From: Desulforamulus putei DSM 12395
GTDB taxonomy: Bacteria; Bacillota; Desulfotomaculia; Desulfotomaculales; Desulfotomaculaceae
Assembly (NCBI RefSeq): GCF_900129195.1
Contig: NZ_FQUY01000019.1
Span: 1-56,920 of the forward strand
Direction of reading: 5' to 3'
Length of the DNA stretch: 56,920 bases
Shown: piece by piece, positions 8,213-17,391 of the stretch
Position numbering within the stretch: position 1 is the stretch's first letter
How the letters are laid out: every line of letters begins with the position of its first letter
The notes under the pieces: generated by a model
What the model was told of the DNA's origin: nothing
Seen by the model: only the letters and a program-made list of their open reading frames with translations
Databases searched by the model: none
Program-made: the position numbers and the translations under genes

Positions 8213-10292
8213 AGACTTTTTACTTGAGATTGGTATCGAAGAAATGCCTGCCCGCTTCCTGGGCCCGGCTTTGGCACAGCTAAAAGAACTTGCCGCCAAA
8301 ACCCTGCAGGAGCAGAGGATCGCACACGGCGACATCCAGACCTATGGCACCCCCCGCCGGCTGGTGCTTTATGTAAAAGACGTGGCTGAAAATCAGGCTG
8401 CCCTGGAAAAGGAAGTGAAAGGCCCGGCCAAAAAGGCCGCCTATGATGTGGACGGCAATCCCACCAAAGCCATTTTAGGTTTTATCCGCTCCCAGGGGGT
8501 TGGCCTGGAGGACCTGGTGGTCCGCAACATCGGCCAGGTGGAATATCTTTATGCCTTGAAACGGGAGGAAGGCCGGCCCACCGCCCAGGTGCTGGCTGAA
8601 ATTTGTCCCGGCCTGATCACCGGTCTGCATTTTCCTAAACCCATGCGTTGGGGGAATTTGGAACTCCGCTTTGCCCGCCCCATCCGCTGGCTGCTTTCCC
8701 TGTTCGGAGAAGAAGTGATACCCTTTGAGCTGGCGGGTTTAACAGCGGGCCGCTCTACCTATGGTCATCGCTTTCTGTCCACCGGAGAATTGTCTGTCTT
8801 AAATCCTACGGACTACTTTACCAAAATACGGGCTGCCTATGTGCTGGTGGACCCCGCCGAGCGTAAGGAAATCATTTGGCAACAGGTACAGGAGTTAGCC
8901 GCTGCCGAAGGTGGCGTGGTGGAGATGGACGAAGACCTGCTGGATGAGATTACCAACATCATTGAGTGGCCCACTGCCCTGTGCGGCAGCTTTGACCCGG
9001 ACTATTTGAAACTTCCCGCTGTGGTTTTGGTGACTCCCATGCGGGAACACCAGCGTTATTTCCCGGTATTAGGGAAGGATGGAAAACTTTTAAACAAATT
9101 TATTGCCGTAAGAAACGGTACCAAAGCATATATAGAAATTGTGACGGCCGGTAATGAAAAGGTACTGCGGGCCCGCCTGGCCGATGCCGCTTTCTTCTTT
9201 GAAGAGGATTTGAAGCAGCCCCTGGCCGGCAGGGTAAACGGCCTGAAGAAAATAGTTTTTCTGGAGGGCCTCGGCTCCATTGCCGACAAAGTGGACCGTA
9301 TCGGCGCCCTGGCGGACCACCTGGCCGGGGAACTGGGCGCCGATGAACAGGAAAAGGAAAAAATTCAGCGGGCAGCCCTGCTGGCCAAGGCAGACCTGGT
9401 CACCAACATGGTCTACGAGTTTCCGGAATTGCAGGGTGAAATGGGACGCGAATACGCCCTGCGCAACGGGGAGGATCCGGTGGTGGCTGAGGCCATCTTT
9501 GAGCATTACCTGCCCCGTTTTGCCGGTGACCGCCTGCCTGAGACACTGGCGGGCCGAGTCTTGAGCCTGGCCGACAAAATGGATACCATTGTCGGTTGCT
9601 TTGCCATCGGCATCCAGCCCACCGGTTCCCAGGACCCTTATGCTCTGCGCCGCCAGGCACTGGGAATTTGTCACATTTTAATTGAAGGTAAAATCCACCT
9701 TTCACTCAAGCAACTCATTGCCTGGGCTTACCAGGGTTATGGCGAAGAAGTGGAATTAAAGCATGACCTGGCACAGGTAACCGGTGAAATCGAAGAGTTC
9801 TTTAAGCAACGTCTGAAAGGTATCCTCAGCGACAGAGGTCTCTCCTATGATACCGTGGAAGCGGTGCTGGCCGCCGGCTTTGACGACCTAGCCGATGTGG
9901 TGGACAGAGGGCTGGCCGTGGCCTCCTTCCGGGAACTGCCGGCTTTCGGCGCTCTGATGACGGCCTTTAACCGGGCCAACAGCCTGGCCAAACATGCAGC
10001 TTCTACAGACATTCAGGAAGCTCGCCTCGAGCATCCGTCGGAACAGGAATTGTACAGCCGGTTGTCAGTTCTCCAAACAGAAGTGCAGCCGCTCCTGGAA
10101 AACAGGGATTATGCCACCGCGTTGCAACGTATTGCCACGGTCCAGAAACCCCTGGACGCCTTCTTTGAAAATGTCATGGTCATGGTAGAAGACGAGGCGG
10201 TAAAGAACAATCGCTTGGCCCTGTTAAGAAGACTGGTGGACTTAAGTAAAAGCGTGGCAGATTTCAGTAAAATTGTGGTTGAGGCAAAATAA
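8205..10292 (+). CDS. glyS: Glycyl-tRNA synthetase beta subunit
   Basis: The beta subunit binds tRNA-Gly and supports the alpha subunit. The 695-residue protein starts [15 protein letters not shown], a near-invariant GlyS start. Its middle part carries the HD-like H-Y-L-P-R-F-A-G-D and the [16 protein letters not shown] signature near residue 475. A DALR-type anticodon-binding domain ends it. ATG 8205 is preceded by AAAGAAAGGTGG; a GTG at 8193 lies inside that site and is rejected. The start overlaps the glyQ end, indicating translational coupling. Confidence 0.97.
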   Translation: MAKDFLLEIGIEEMPARFLGPALAQLKELAAKTLQEQRIAHGDIQTYGTPRRLVLYVKDVAENQAALEKEVKGPAKKAAYDVDGNPTKAILGFIRSQGVGLEDLVVRNIGQVEYLYALKREEGRPTAQVLAEICPGLITGLHFPKPMRWGNLELRFARPIRWLLSLFGEEVIPFELAGLTAGRSTYGHRFLSTGELSVLNPTDYFTKIRAAYVLVDPAERKEIIWQQVQELAAAEGGVVEMDEDLLDEITNIIEWPTALCGSFDPDYLKLPAVVLVTPMREHQRYFPVLGKDGKLLNKFIAVRNGTKAYIEIVTAGNEKVLRARLADAAFFFEEDLKQPLAGRVNGLKKIVFLEGLGSIADKVDRIGALADHLAGELGADEQEKEKIQRAALLAKADLVTNMVYEFPELQGEMGREYALRNGEDPVVAEAIFEHYLPRFAGDRLPETLAGRVLSLADKMDTIVGCFAIGIQPTGSQDPYALRRQALGICHILIEGKIHLSLKQLIAWAYQGYGEEVELKHDLAQVTGEIEEFFKQRLKGILSDRGLSYDTVEAVLAAGFDDLADVVDRGLAVASFRELPAFGALMTAFNRANSLAKHAASTDIQEARLEHPSEQELYSRLSVLQTEVQPLLENRDYATALQRIATVQKPLDAFFENVMVMVEDEAVKNNRLALLRRLVDLSKSVADFSKIVVEAK

Positions 10293-10411
10293 TTATTAAA
10301 AAATGACCAAAAAAATTTCACAAAAGTAGGGATTTTTTACGAAAAATATTATATATTATAAGTGTTGGCTTCTTAATTAGTATGTTACATTTGAGGTTGG
10401 TGGGTGAGGGG

Positions 10412-11047
10412 ATGGAACTTTCCAAGCGGCAGGAAACCATTATAGAAATTGTTAAAAAGCATGGTCCCATCACCGGTGAGCAAATTGCGGAAAAGCTCAA
10501 CCTGACCAGAGCGACCCTGAGACCTGATTTATCCATTCTTACCATGGCAGGGTTACTGGAGGCCCGTCCGAGGGTCGGATATTTTTACAGCGGCAAGGCT
10601 GCGGACCGGGTGCTGGCGGATAGAATCACCCGCATCAAGGTGGGGGATGTTAAATCGGTCCCCATTGTGGTGCCCGAGAACTGCACCGTTTATGACGCAG
10701 TGGTTACCATGTTTATTGAGGACGTAGGGACCCTGTACGTTGTCCGGGAAGGCGGCCTGCTGGAGGGAGTTGTGTCCCGCAAGGACCTGCTGAAAACCAC
10801 CTTGGGAGGGCATGACATTCATAAGCTGCCGGTGGGCGTCATTATGACCCGCATGCCCAACGTCCATATGACCTTTGAAAACGATTCAGTCTGGCTGGCA
10901 GCCCACAAGCTGTTAACCCATGAGGTTGATTCCCTGCCGGTGGTGAGAGCTGTTCAAGGCGCCAAAGATAAAGATTATGAGGTCATTGGAAGATTTTCTA
11001 AGACCAACGTAACCCGGCTCTTTGTTGAATTGGGAGAAGGGTCTTGA
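10412..11047 (+). CDS. CcpN-type HTH-CBS transcriptional repressor
   Basis: This 211-residue protein has an N-terminal winged helix ([17 protein letters not shown] near residue 6, recognition helix around T-R-A-T-L-R-P-D-L). Two CBS domains follow, from about residue 75 to 210. It resembles CcpN/YqzB, which represses gluconeogenic genes in Bacillus and is encoded beside the PPDK regulatory protein. The same neighbourhood holds here (PPDK regulatory protein, then ppdK). ATG 10412 sits behind GGTGAGGGG; an upstream ATG at 10382 lacks such a site. CBS domains suggest adenine-nucleotide sensing. It probably regulates the following genes; the operator is not identified. Confidence 0.87.
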   Translation: MELSKRQETIIEIVKKHGPITGEQIAEKLNLTRATLRPDLSILTMAGLLEARPRVGYFYSGKAADRVLADRITRIKVGDVKSVPIVVPENCTVYDAVVTMFIEDVGTLYVVREGGLLEGVVSRKDLLKTTLGGHDIHKLPVGVIMTRMPNVHMTFENDSVWLAAHKLLTHEVDSLPVVRAVQGAKDKDYEVIGRFSKTNVTRLFVELGEGS

Positions 11048-11060
11048 GGAGGGGTTAGCC

Positions 11061-11891
11061 ATTATTGCGCCGAAAGACGACAATCCGGTGGTTTACATCG
11101 TATCCGATTCCATTGGTGAAACAGCGGAACTGGTGGCCAAGGCCGCCGTCAGCCAGTTTAACGGTGGCAACGTGCAGATTCGCCGGGTTCCCTATGTAAA
11201 TGATCCCCAGGATATCGTGGATATTATTGACGAGGCCCAGGGACAAAACTGTATTATTGCCTTTACCTTGGTTCTGCCGGAACTGCGGGAGGTTTTGGTG
11301 CGGGAAGCCGACCGGCATCATATTCCTACGGTGGATATCATGGGTCCTTTTTTGGATGCCCTGACCCTGATCACTTCCGGTCCGCCCAAATTGGAACCGG
11401 GCCTGGTGCGCAAGCTGGATGAGGAGTATTTCCGGCGGGTTGAGGCCATTGAATTTGCCGTTAAATATGATGACGGCAAGGACCCCCGGGGCATTCTCAG
11501 GGCAGATTTGGTGATCTTAGGGGTGTCCCGAACTTCCAAGACACCCCTGAGCATGTACTTGGCCCACAAACGGATTAAAGCGGCCAATGTTCCGCTGGTG
11601 CCGGAAGTGGCGCCACCCCAGGAGATTTTCAATCTGCCGCCTCACAAGGTCATCGGCTTAACCATTAAGCCCCAGCAGTTAAACATTATTCGTACCGAGC
11701 GGTTGAAAACCCTCGGCCTTACCTCCCATGCGGATTACGCCAGTCCGGAGCGTATTCTTAAGGAATTGGAATATGCTGAGGGGATTATGAAGCGGGTTGG
11801 CTGCCCGGTCATCGATGTCACCAATAAAGCAGTGGAAGAAACTGCCAGTAAAGTGCTGGAGATTTATTACCGGGGCGAACGACATAAATGA
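11061..11891 (+). CDS. Pyruvate,phosphate dikinase regulatory protein (bifunctional kinase/pyrophosphorylase)
   Basis: DUF299 proteins switch PPDK off by ADP-dependent phosphorylation and on by Pi-dependent dephosphorylation. The protein has [14 protein letters not shown] at its start and the P-loop-like [11 protein letters not shown] near residue 152, both diagnostic. ppdK, its target, follows directly. The start is unclear. GGAGGGG at 11048-11054 points to ATT at 11061 or 11064 (giving M-I-A-P-K-D-D). The only standard starts in frame are a TTG at 11022 without a ribosome site, overlapping the repressor gene by 26 bases, or GTG 11089. I place the start at the ATT; function is sure, start is not. 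Confidence 0.9.
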   Translation: MIAPKDDNPVVYIVSDSIGETAELVAKAAVSQFNGGNVQIRRVPYVNDPQDIVDIIDEAQGQNCIIAFTLVLPELREVLVREADRHHIPTVDIMGPFLDALTLITSGPPKLEPGLVRKLDEEYFRRVEAIEFAVKYDDGKDPRGILRADLVILGVSRTSKTPLSMYLAHKRIKAANVPLVPEVAPPQEIFNLPPHKVIGLTIKPQQLNIIRTERLKTLGLTSHADYASPERILKELEYAEGIMKRVGCPVIDVTNKAVEETASKVLEIYYRGERHK

Positions 11892-11941
11892 GAAGTGAGA
11901 TGTGAGAAGTTAGAAGTGAGAATAAATGGAGGGGAATTGAA

Positions 11942-14590
11942 TTGGCGAACAGAAAATACGTGTATACGTTTTCTGAAGGAAGAGCTGATATGAAAGGCCT
12001 TTTGGGCGGTAAAGGCGCGAACCTGGCGGAGATGACCAATATTGGTCTGCCGGTCCCCCCGGGCTTTACCATTACCACCGAGGCTTGTAAAGAATTTTAC
12101 ATAGCCGGGCGCAAATTTCCCGCGGGCATGGAAGAAGAAGTGGCGGAAAAGGTCGCCTGGTTGGAGCAAACCCTGGGCAAAAAATTCGGCGATCCCAACG
12201 GACCTCTCCTGGTCTCTGTCCGCTCAGGCGCGGTCATCTCCATGCCGGGGATGATGGACACCGTACTGAACCTGGGCCTCAACGACCAGACCGTCATCGG
12301 CCTGGCCGCCGGCAGCGGCAATCCCCGCTGGGCCTATGATTGCTATCGCCGCTTTATTCAAATGTTTGGCAATGTGGTACTTGGCATCGAGCATCACAAA
12401 TTTGAGGCTGTTTTAGAGGAGCAAAAATACAAGAGAAACGTTCAGTACGACAACCAATTAACTGCTGAAGACTGGCAGGAAGTGATTGAAAAATACAAGT
12501 TTATCGTTCGCAAAGAGACCAGTCAGGATTTCCCGCAGGATCCCAAAGAACAGCTCTACAAAGCCATCTATGCAGTATTCAATTCCTGGGAAAATGACCG
12601 TGCCATTGTTTACCGCCGGATTCACAAAATTCCCGACGACCTGGGAACCGCTGTCAACGTGCAGGCCATGGTGTTCGGCAACATGGGCGATGATTGCGGT
12701 ACCGGTGTGGCCTTTACCCGTAACCCCTCCACCGGTGAAAAGGTTCTCTACGGAGAATTTCTGACCAACGCCCAGGGAGAAGACGTGGTGGCAGGTATTC
12801 GTACCCCCCGGCCCATTGACAGGCTACAGGAAGAAATGCCGGATGTCTATCAGCAGTTTGTCCGCATCTGCACCCTCCTGGAAAACCATTATAAAGATAT
12901 GCAGGACATAGAGTTTACCATTGAACGCAATAAATTATGGATGCTGCAGACCCGCAACGGCAAGCGCACTGCCCAGGCAGCCATTCGCATTGCGGTGGAA
13001 ATGGTCGAAGAAGGTATTATTACCAAAGAAACCGCCATCACCCGTGTTGATCCCGCCCAGTTGGACCAGCTGCTGCACCGCCGCATTGACCCCAATGCCA
13101 AATTAAATGTTATTGCCAAAGGTTTGCCCGCTTCCCCCGGTTCTGCCTCCGGCGCCGTTGTGTTTAATGCGGACCTGGCGGAAAGCCTGAGCCAACAGGG
13201 CAAAAAGGTCATCCTGGTAGGGACCGAAACCACCCCGGATGATATTCACGGTATGGTGGCGGCCCAGGGGATTCTGACTTCCCGGGGCGGCATGACCAGC
13301 CACGCCGCCGTTGTGGCCCGGGGCATGGGTAAACCCTGTGTCTGCGGCTGCGAAGCCATTAAGATTGATTACGAAAACAAACAATTTTTTGTTGGAGATA
13401 TTGTGGTGAAGGACGGCGACGTTATTTCTATTGACGGCTCCACCGGTCAGGTCATGCTGGGCGAAGTTCCCATGATTGAGCCCGAGCTGTCGCCGGAGTT
13501 CCAGAAACTGTTGCAGTGGGCTGATGAAATCCGTACACTGGGCGTCCGGGCCAATGCCGACACGCCGGAGGATGCCGCCAAAGCCAGGGAATTTGGCGCC
13601 GAGGGTATTGGATTGACCCGTACTGAGCACATGTTTATGGCCCAGGACCGTTTGCCCATTGTACAGCAAATGATTCTGGCCACCGATCCGGAAGAAAGGG
13701 CGGAGGCCCTGGCCAAGTTGCTGCCCATGCAGGAAGGCGACTTCTATGGCATTTTAAAGGCCATGGAGGGCCTGCCGGTATGCATTCGCCTGCTGGACCC
13801 GCCGCTGCACGAATTCCTGCCCAATGCGGAGGAACTGGCGGTGGAAATCAGCCGTCTCAAGCTGATGACCGACGGTGATCCGGCGGAACTCAAACAAAAG
13901 GAAGACCTGCTGCGCAAGGTCCGTTCCCTGTCCGAGTTCAACCCCATGCTGGGGCACCGGGGCTGCCGCCTTGGCATTACCTGGCCGGAAGTTTACGCCA
14001 TGCAGGCCAGGGCCATTTTCCAGGCCACTGCCCGTTTGGTGAAGGAAGGCTACCAGGTTGAACCGGAGGTGGAAATTCCTCTGGTGATTGATGTAAAAGA
14101 ACTGGCATACCTGCGTAAACTGGTGGAAAGTGTAGCGGAAGAAGTAAAAGAAGCCACCGGCGTGAACTTCCATTACACCGTGGGCACCATGATTGAGGTG
14201 CCTAGGGCAGCGCTGCTGGCTGACGAAATTGCCACCCAGGCGGAATTCTTCTCCTTCGGCACCAACGACCTGACGCAAACCACCCTGGGCTTCTCCCGGG
14301 ACGACGCCGAGGGCAAATTCATGCAGCCCTACCTGGAAAAGAAAATCCTGGCCGACAATCCTTTCATTGTGCTGGATCGCAAGGGCGTCGGCAAGCTCAT
14401 GCAGTGGACGGTGGAAAACGCCCGCCGGGTGAAACCCGACCTGTTAATCGGCATCTGCGGCGAGCATGGCGGAGAACCCAGTTCGGTTGAATTCTGTCAC
14501 CTCATCGGCCTGAACTATGTTAGCTGCTCACCCTACCGTGTACCCATCGCCAGGTTGGCAGCGGCCCAGGCGAAAGTAAGAAACAGCTAA
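11942..14590 (+). CDS. ppdK: Pyruvate, phosphate dikinase
   Basis: PPDK interconverts pyruvate + ATP + Pi and PEP + AMP + PPi, in a PPi-based glycolysis or gluconeogenesis. The 882-residue protein is full length. The ATP-grasp domain (about 1-340, starting with G-G-K-G-A-N-L-A-E-M near 22) comes first. The swivelling phosphohistidine domain has G-G-M-T-S-H-A-A-V-V-A-R-G near 450, the catalytic His. The TIM-barrel PEP domain ends with F-S-F-G-T-N-D-L-T-Q near 768 and the catalytic C-G-E-H-G-G near 839. It starts at TTG 11942 with GGAGGGG eight bases upstream. The T-S-H motif has the threonine that the regulatory protein phosphorylates. Confidence 0.97.
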   Translation: MANRKYVYTFSEGRADMKGLLGGKGANLAEMTNIGLPVPPGFTITTEACKEFYIAGRKFPAGMEEEVAEKVAWLEQTLGKKFGDPNGPLLVSVRSGAVISMPGMMDTVLNLGLNDQTVIGLAAGSGNPRWAYDCYRRFIQMFGNVVLGIEHHKFEAVLEEQKYKRNVQYDNQLTAEDWQEVIEKYKFIVRKETSQDFPQDPKEQLYKAIYAVFNSWENDRAIVYRRIHKIPDDLGTAVNVQAMVFGNMGDDCGTGVAFTRNPSTGEKVLYGEFLTNAQGEDVVAGIRTPRPIDRLQEEMPDVYQQFVRICTLLENHYKDMQDIEFTIERNKLWMLQTRNGKRTAQAAIRIAVEMVEEGIITKETAITRVDPAQLDQLLHRRIDPNAKLNVIAKGLPASPGSASGAVVFNADLAESLSQQGKKVILVGTETTPDDIHGMVAAQGILTSRGGMTSHAAVVARGMGKPCVCGCEAIKIDYENKQFFVGDIVVKDGDVISIDGSTGQVMLGEVPMIEPELSPEFQKLLQWADEIRTLGVRANADTPEDAAKAREFGAEGIGLTRTEHMFMAQDRLPIVQQMILATDPEERAEALAKLLPMQEGDFYGILKAMEGLPVCIRLLDPPLHEFLPNAEELAVEISRLKLMTDGDPAELKQKEDLLRKVRSLSEFNPMLGHRGCRLGITWPEVYAMQARAIFQATARLVKEGYQVEPEVEIPLVIDVKELAYLRKLVESVAEEVKEATGVNFHYTVGTMIEVPRAALLADEIATQAEFFSFGTNDLTQTTLGFSRDDAEGKFMQPYLEKKILADNPFIVLDRKGVGKLMQWTVENARRVKPDLLIGICGEHGGEPSSVEFCHLIGLNYVSCSPYRVPIARLAAAQAKVRNS

Positions 14591-14644
14591 CAAAGGAAGC
14601 GAAATTCGAAGTTTGAAAGTAAAATAGTCCTATGCAAATAAAGG

Positions 14645-14676
14645 AAACAGGGCAGCCCGGGTTGCCCTGTTTTCTT
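14645..14676 (+). terminator. Rho-independent terminator after ppdK
   Basis: AACAGGGCA pairs with TGCCCTGTT around GCCCGGGT and is followed by TTCTT. It ends the repressor-regulatory protein-ppdK unit. Confidence 0.8.
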
Positions 14677-14750
14677 GTTGTGGTAAAAACTCGTTGCTCA
14701 AACTCGCCATTACGATCACGGGGAATCTTAATTTCTGTTCTGCCCAAGGT
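14667..14750 (-). pseudogene. Fragment of an IS256-family transposase
   Basis: On the minus strand a short frame reads T-E-I-K-I-P-R-D-R-N-G-E-F-E-Q-R-V, matching the conserved 'IPRDRNGEFEP' block of IS256/Mutator transposases. Nothing else of the transposase is recognisable on either side, so this is a small relic. The rest of the gap to thpR (to about 14890) holds no feature I can support. Confidence 0.55.
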
Positions 14751-14892
14751 TGAAAACATTGCAATACATGGCAATATTAGAAACAAAATCTGTTTACTAC
14801 AGGTACATGGGCTTATTCAAAACTATTCCTGGTCAAAAGGATTTATTTTGGGGTCCGTCGAATTAACCTGTATCAAAGGAAGGCAGGGTTTT

Positions 14893-15459
14893 ATGAACAA
14901 ACTGAGGCTGTTTATCGCCATTCATCTTCCCGACGGATTAAAGGAACAGTTGGTAAAAGTACAGGATGCGCTGCGGCATACCGGGGCCGATGTAAAGTGG
15001 GTTGCCAGGGATTATTTCCATGTTACCCTGAAGTTTTTAGGAGAAACCCCGGACTGTCAGGTTCGTGACATTGTGCAAGCCATGGGCCGGTGCTGTATTG
15101 GCTTTTCTTCCTTTAAACTAAACCTTAGCGGCCTAGGCACCTTTCCGCCCAGAGGAAAGCCTAGGGTGGTCTGGGCAGGCCTGGGGGGAGAAAAGGACAT
15201 CCTGCTGGCCCTGCAGGGTTCCTTGGAACAAGAATTACATAAATTGGGTTTTCCCCTGGAAGGGCGCCCATATTCCCCTCATTTAACCCTTGGCCGGCCC
15301 AGGCAATTTGGGGAGATGGATCCTCTGGTCAGGGAAATTGAGAAACAAAAACAGACGCTACGGGAAGAGTGGCAAGTCACGGCCATTCATCTTATACAAA
15401 GCACCCTCACGCCTCAAGGACCTATTTATACCACACTTGCCACGGTACCCTTGAGTTAA
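14893..15459 (+). CDS. thpR: RNA 2',3'-cyclic phosphodiesterase (2H family, LigT/ThpR)
   Basis: This 188-residue protein is of the 2H phosphoesterase superfamily, which opens 2',3'-cyclic phosphates and in vitro joins tRNA halves by a 2'-5' bond. The two catalytic H-x-T-x motifs are H-V-T-L near residue 44 (in Y-F-H-V-T-L-K-F-L-G-E) and H-L-T-L near 131 (in Y-S-P-H-L-T-L-G-R). A longer frame extends upstream into the ppdK terminator and the IS256 relic. ATG 14893 with AAAGGAAGGCAGG upstream and the typical R-L-F-I-A-I N-terminus is the right start. Confidence 0.93.
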   Translation: MNKLRLFIAIHLPDGLKEQLVKVQDALRHTGADVKWVARDYFHVTLKFLGETPDCQVRDIVQAMGRCCIGFSSFKLNLSGLGTFPPRGKPRVVWAGLGGEKDILLALQGSLEQELHKLGFPLEGRPYSPHLTLGRPRQFGEMDPLVREIEKQKQTLREEWQVTAIHLIQSTLTPQGPIYTTLATVPLS

Positions 15460-15570
15460 CGGGGGTCTAATCATAAACTCTCCGGCATAAGTTCTTATAA
15501 ACATGCAATTTCTATATTTTTCTTACCTCTAACGCCTCACCTCTCACTTCGCAAATGAGGAGGTTAATTT

Positions 15571-16185
15571 ATGCTCATACTTGCACTAAACGGCAGTCCC
15601 CATACCAATGGCAATACAGCGTTTATGCTGAATCAGGCCCTGGAAGGCGCCGGTGAAATGGGGGCCGCCACCAGGCTGGTTCATGTGGCGGATATTGTCA
15701 AAACGCCCCGGAAATTATTTTGCGATGCCTGCACCAATCCCTGTGCCGGTGTTTGCTATCAAGGCACCCCGCTGGGAGATTTATTCGATTTGATTAAATC
15801 CGCGGACGGCATCATACTGGGGAGTCCGGTTTATTTTGGCACCGTTGCATCACCGTTAAAACTTCTGTGGGATAAAAGCAGGGCTTTGCGAAAGGAAAAG
15901 GCCCTGGTGGATGTGGTGGGCGCAGCGGTATCCGTGGGCGCTTCCCGGTTTGGCGGACAGGAAAGCACCGTCAGGGCTCTGCAGGATATCATGCTGGTGC
16001 ATGGCATGACCGTTGTGGGGGATGGGGCCTTTGGCGACGATGCCGGCCATCACGGGGCCAGCGCCCAGAGACCGGCCAAAGATGATCCCGAGGCGGCAAA
16101 ACGCTGCCGCATTTTGGGGCGCCGGGTGGCTGAAGTAGCCCAGGCCACCGCTCCTTTACGAGAAAGGAAAAAGGGGCAGGATTAA
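15571..16185 (+). CDS. NADPH-dependent FMN reductase / iron-sulfur flavoprotein-like protein
   Basis: This 204-residue flavodoxin-fold protein has L-N-G-S-P-H-T-N-G-N-T at residues 6-16 for the FMN phosphate and G-S-P-V-Y-F-G-T near 89 for the isoalloxazine. A cysteine-rich loop (C-D-A-C, then C and C within 13 residues, near 51-63) resembles the compact Cys motif of iron-sulfur flavoproteins, though spacing differs from the methanogen type, so a cluster is only possible. AGGAGG precedes the ATG. It sits three bases before dgt, probably one operon. Substrate unknown; a general electron-transfer role is likely. Confidence 0.85.
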   Translation: MLILALNGSPHTNGNTAFMLNQALEGAGEMGAATRLVHVADIVKTPRKLFCDACTNPCAGVCYQGTPLGDLFDLIKSADGIILGSPVYFGTVASPLKLLWDKSRALRKEKALVDVVGAAVSVGASRFGGQESTVRALQDIMLVHGMTVVGDGAFGDDAGHHGASAQRPAKDDPEAAKRCRILGRRVAEVAQATAPLRERKKGQD

Positions 16186-16188
16186 CTT

Positions 16189-17190
16189 ATGGATATCAGG
16201 CTGCGGACTGAAGAATTGGAAAACAAAAACCTGTCACCCTATGCCTGCCGGAGCAGTATGAGCAGAGGGAGAGAACGTTCCGAAGAACCCTGCCCGGTCC
16301 GCACAGTTTTTCAGCGAGACCGGGACCGCATTATTCATTCCAAGGCATTCCGTCGTCTAAAACTAAAAACACAGGTATTTATTATTCCCGAGGGGGACCA
16401 TTACCGCACCAGGCTGACCCATACCCTGGAAGTGGCGCAAATCGCCAGGACCTGTGCCAAAGCTCTGGGCCTCAATGAAGATTTAACCGAGGCCATCGCC
16501 CTAGGGCATGACCTGGGACACACCCCCTTCGGTCACGCCGGGGAACAGGTGCTGGACAGGGTTTACGCTCCCGGGTTTAAACATAATGAACAAAGCCTCC
16601 GGGTGGTGGAACTGTTAGAGGGCCAAAAGGGCCTGAACCTCACCTATGAAGTGAGGGACGGCATTTTAAACCATACCGGGCCTCGCAAACCCGTAACCCT
16701 GGAAGGGCAGATTGTCAGGATCGCCGACCGCATTGCTTATATCAATCACGACATCGACGATGCCTTGCGGGCCGGCGTATTGAACCAGCAGGACCTGCCC
16801 GGGGAGTGCTTACGGGTGCTGGGTGCAAGCCACAGCCAGCGGATCAATACCATGGTTCTGGATTTGGTTCAATCAAGCATGGGCAAACCGGAAATCACCA
16901 TGAGCCCGGCAGTGCAGGAGGCCATGGACAGATTGAGAACCTTTATGTTTGATCATGTATATATTGGTTCAGAGGCCAAAAAAGAGGAGGATAAAGCCCG
17001 GCATGTGGTGGAAGGGCTCTATTTGTACTATGTAGAACACCCCCATTTGCTGCCGGATTACCTGCTAAGCAGGGTGGAGCAGGAAGGCATAGCCAGGGTA
17101 GTGGTGGATTATATTGCAGGTATGACCGACCGGTTTGCGGTTGCCCAGTATAAAAAATTGTTTATTCCCAAAGGTTTTCCCCTGGGATAA
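16189..17190 (+). CDS. dgt: Deoxyguanosinetriphosphate triphosphohydrolase-like HD protein
   Basis: dNTP triphosphohydrolases cleave dNTPs to nucleoside and triphosphate. The 333-residue length fits the short Dgt-like class. Metal ligands of the HD domain are visible: R-L-T-H-T-L-E-V near 76, then G-H-D-L-G-H-T-P-F-G-H-A-G-E near 107, and D-R-I-A-Y-I-N-H-D-I-D-D near 183. The N-terminus contains D-R-D-R-I-I-H-S-K-A-F-R-R-L, usual in the family. In many clostridia dgt lies just before dnaG-rpoD, as here. Confidence 0.94.
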   Translation: MDIRLRTEELENKNLSPYACRSSMSRGRERSEEPCPVRTVFQRDRDRIIHSKAFRRLKLKTQVFIIPEGDHYRTRLTHTLEVAQIARTCAKALGLNEDLTEAIALGHDLGHTPFGHAGEQVLDRVYAPGFKHNEQSLRVVELLEGQKGLNLTYEVRDGILNHTGPRKPVTLEGQIVRIADRIAYINHDIDDALRAGVLNQQDLPGECLRVLGASHSQRINTMVLDLVQSSMGKPEITMSPAVQEAMDRLRTFMFDHVYIGSEAKKEEDKARHVVEGLYLYYVEHPHLLPDYLLSRVEQEGIARVVVDYIAGMTDRFAVAQYKKLFIPKGFPLG

Positions 17191-17391
17191 CCGGTGATGC
17201 TATATTGATTGTAAATATTGGTAATAATAAAGCTATTGCCGTAAGAAAAAATGTCGAAGCGTTGCAGGAAATTTTTTAGCAACAGCGAATAAACTTTAAA
17301 CTGTAGTTCAGATTCGGGTTTCTTCCAGTGGCAGGAAAAGCACCCTCGGACAGAGAAAACGTTAAGTATTTGCGGTAGAAGGGTGGTTTTT

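Noticed and set aside
14632-14892. N-terminal extension of thpR back to 14632
   Set aside because: It would run through the ppdK terminator and the IS256 relic; a proper ribosome site marks 14893.
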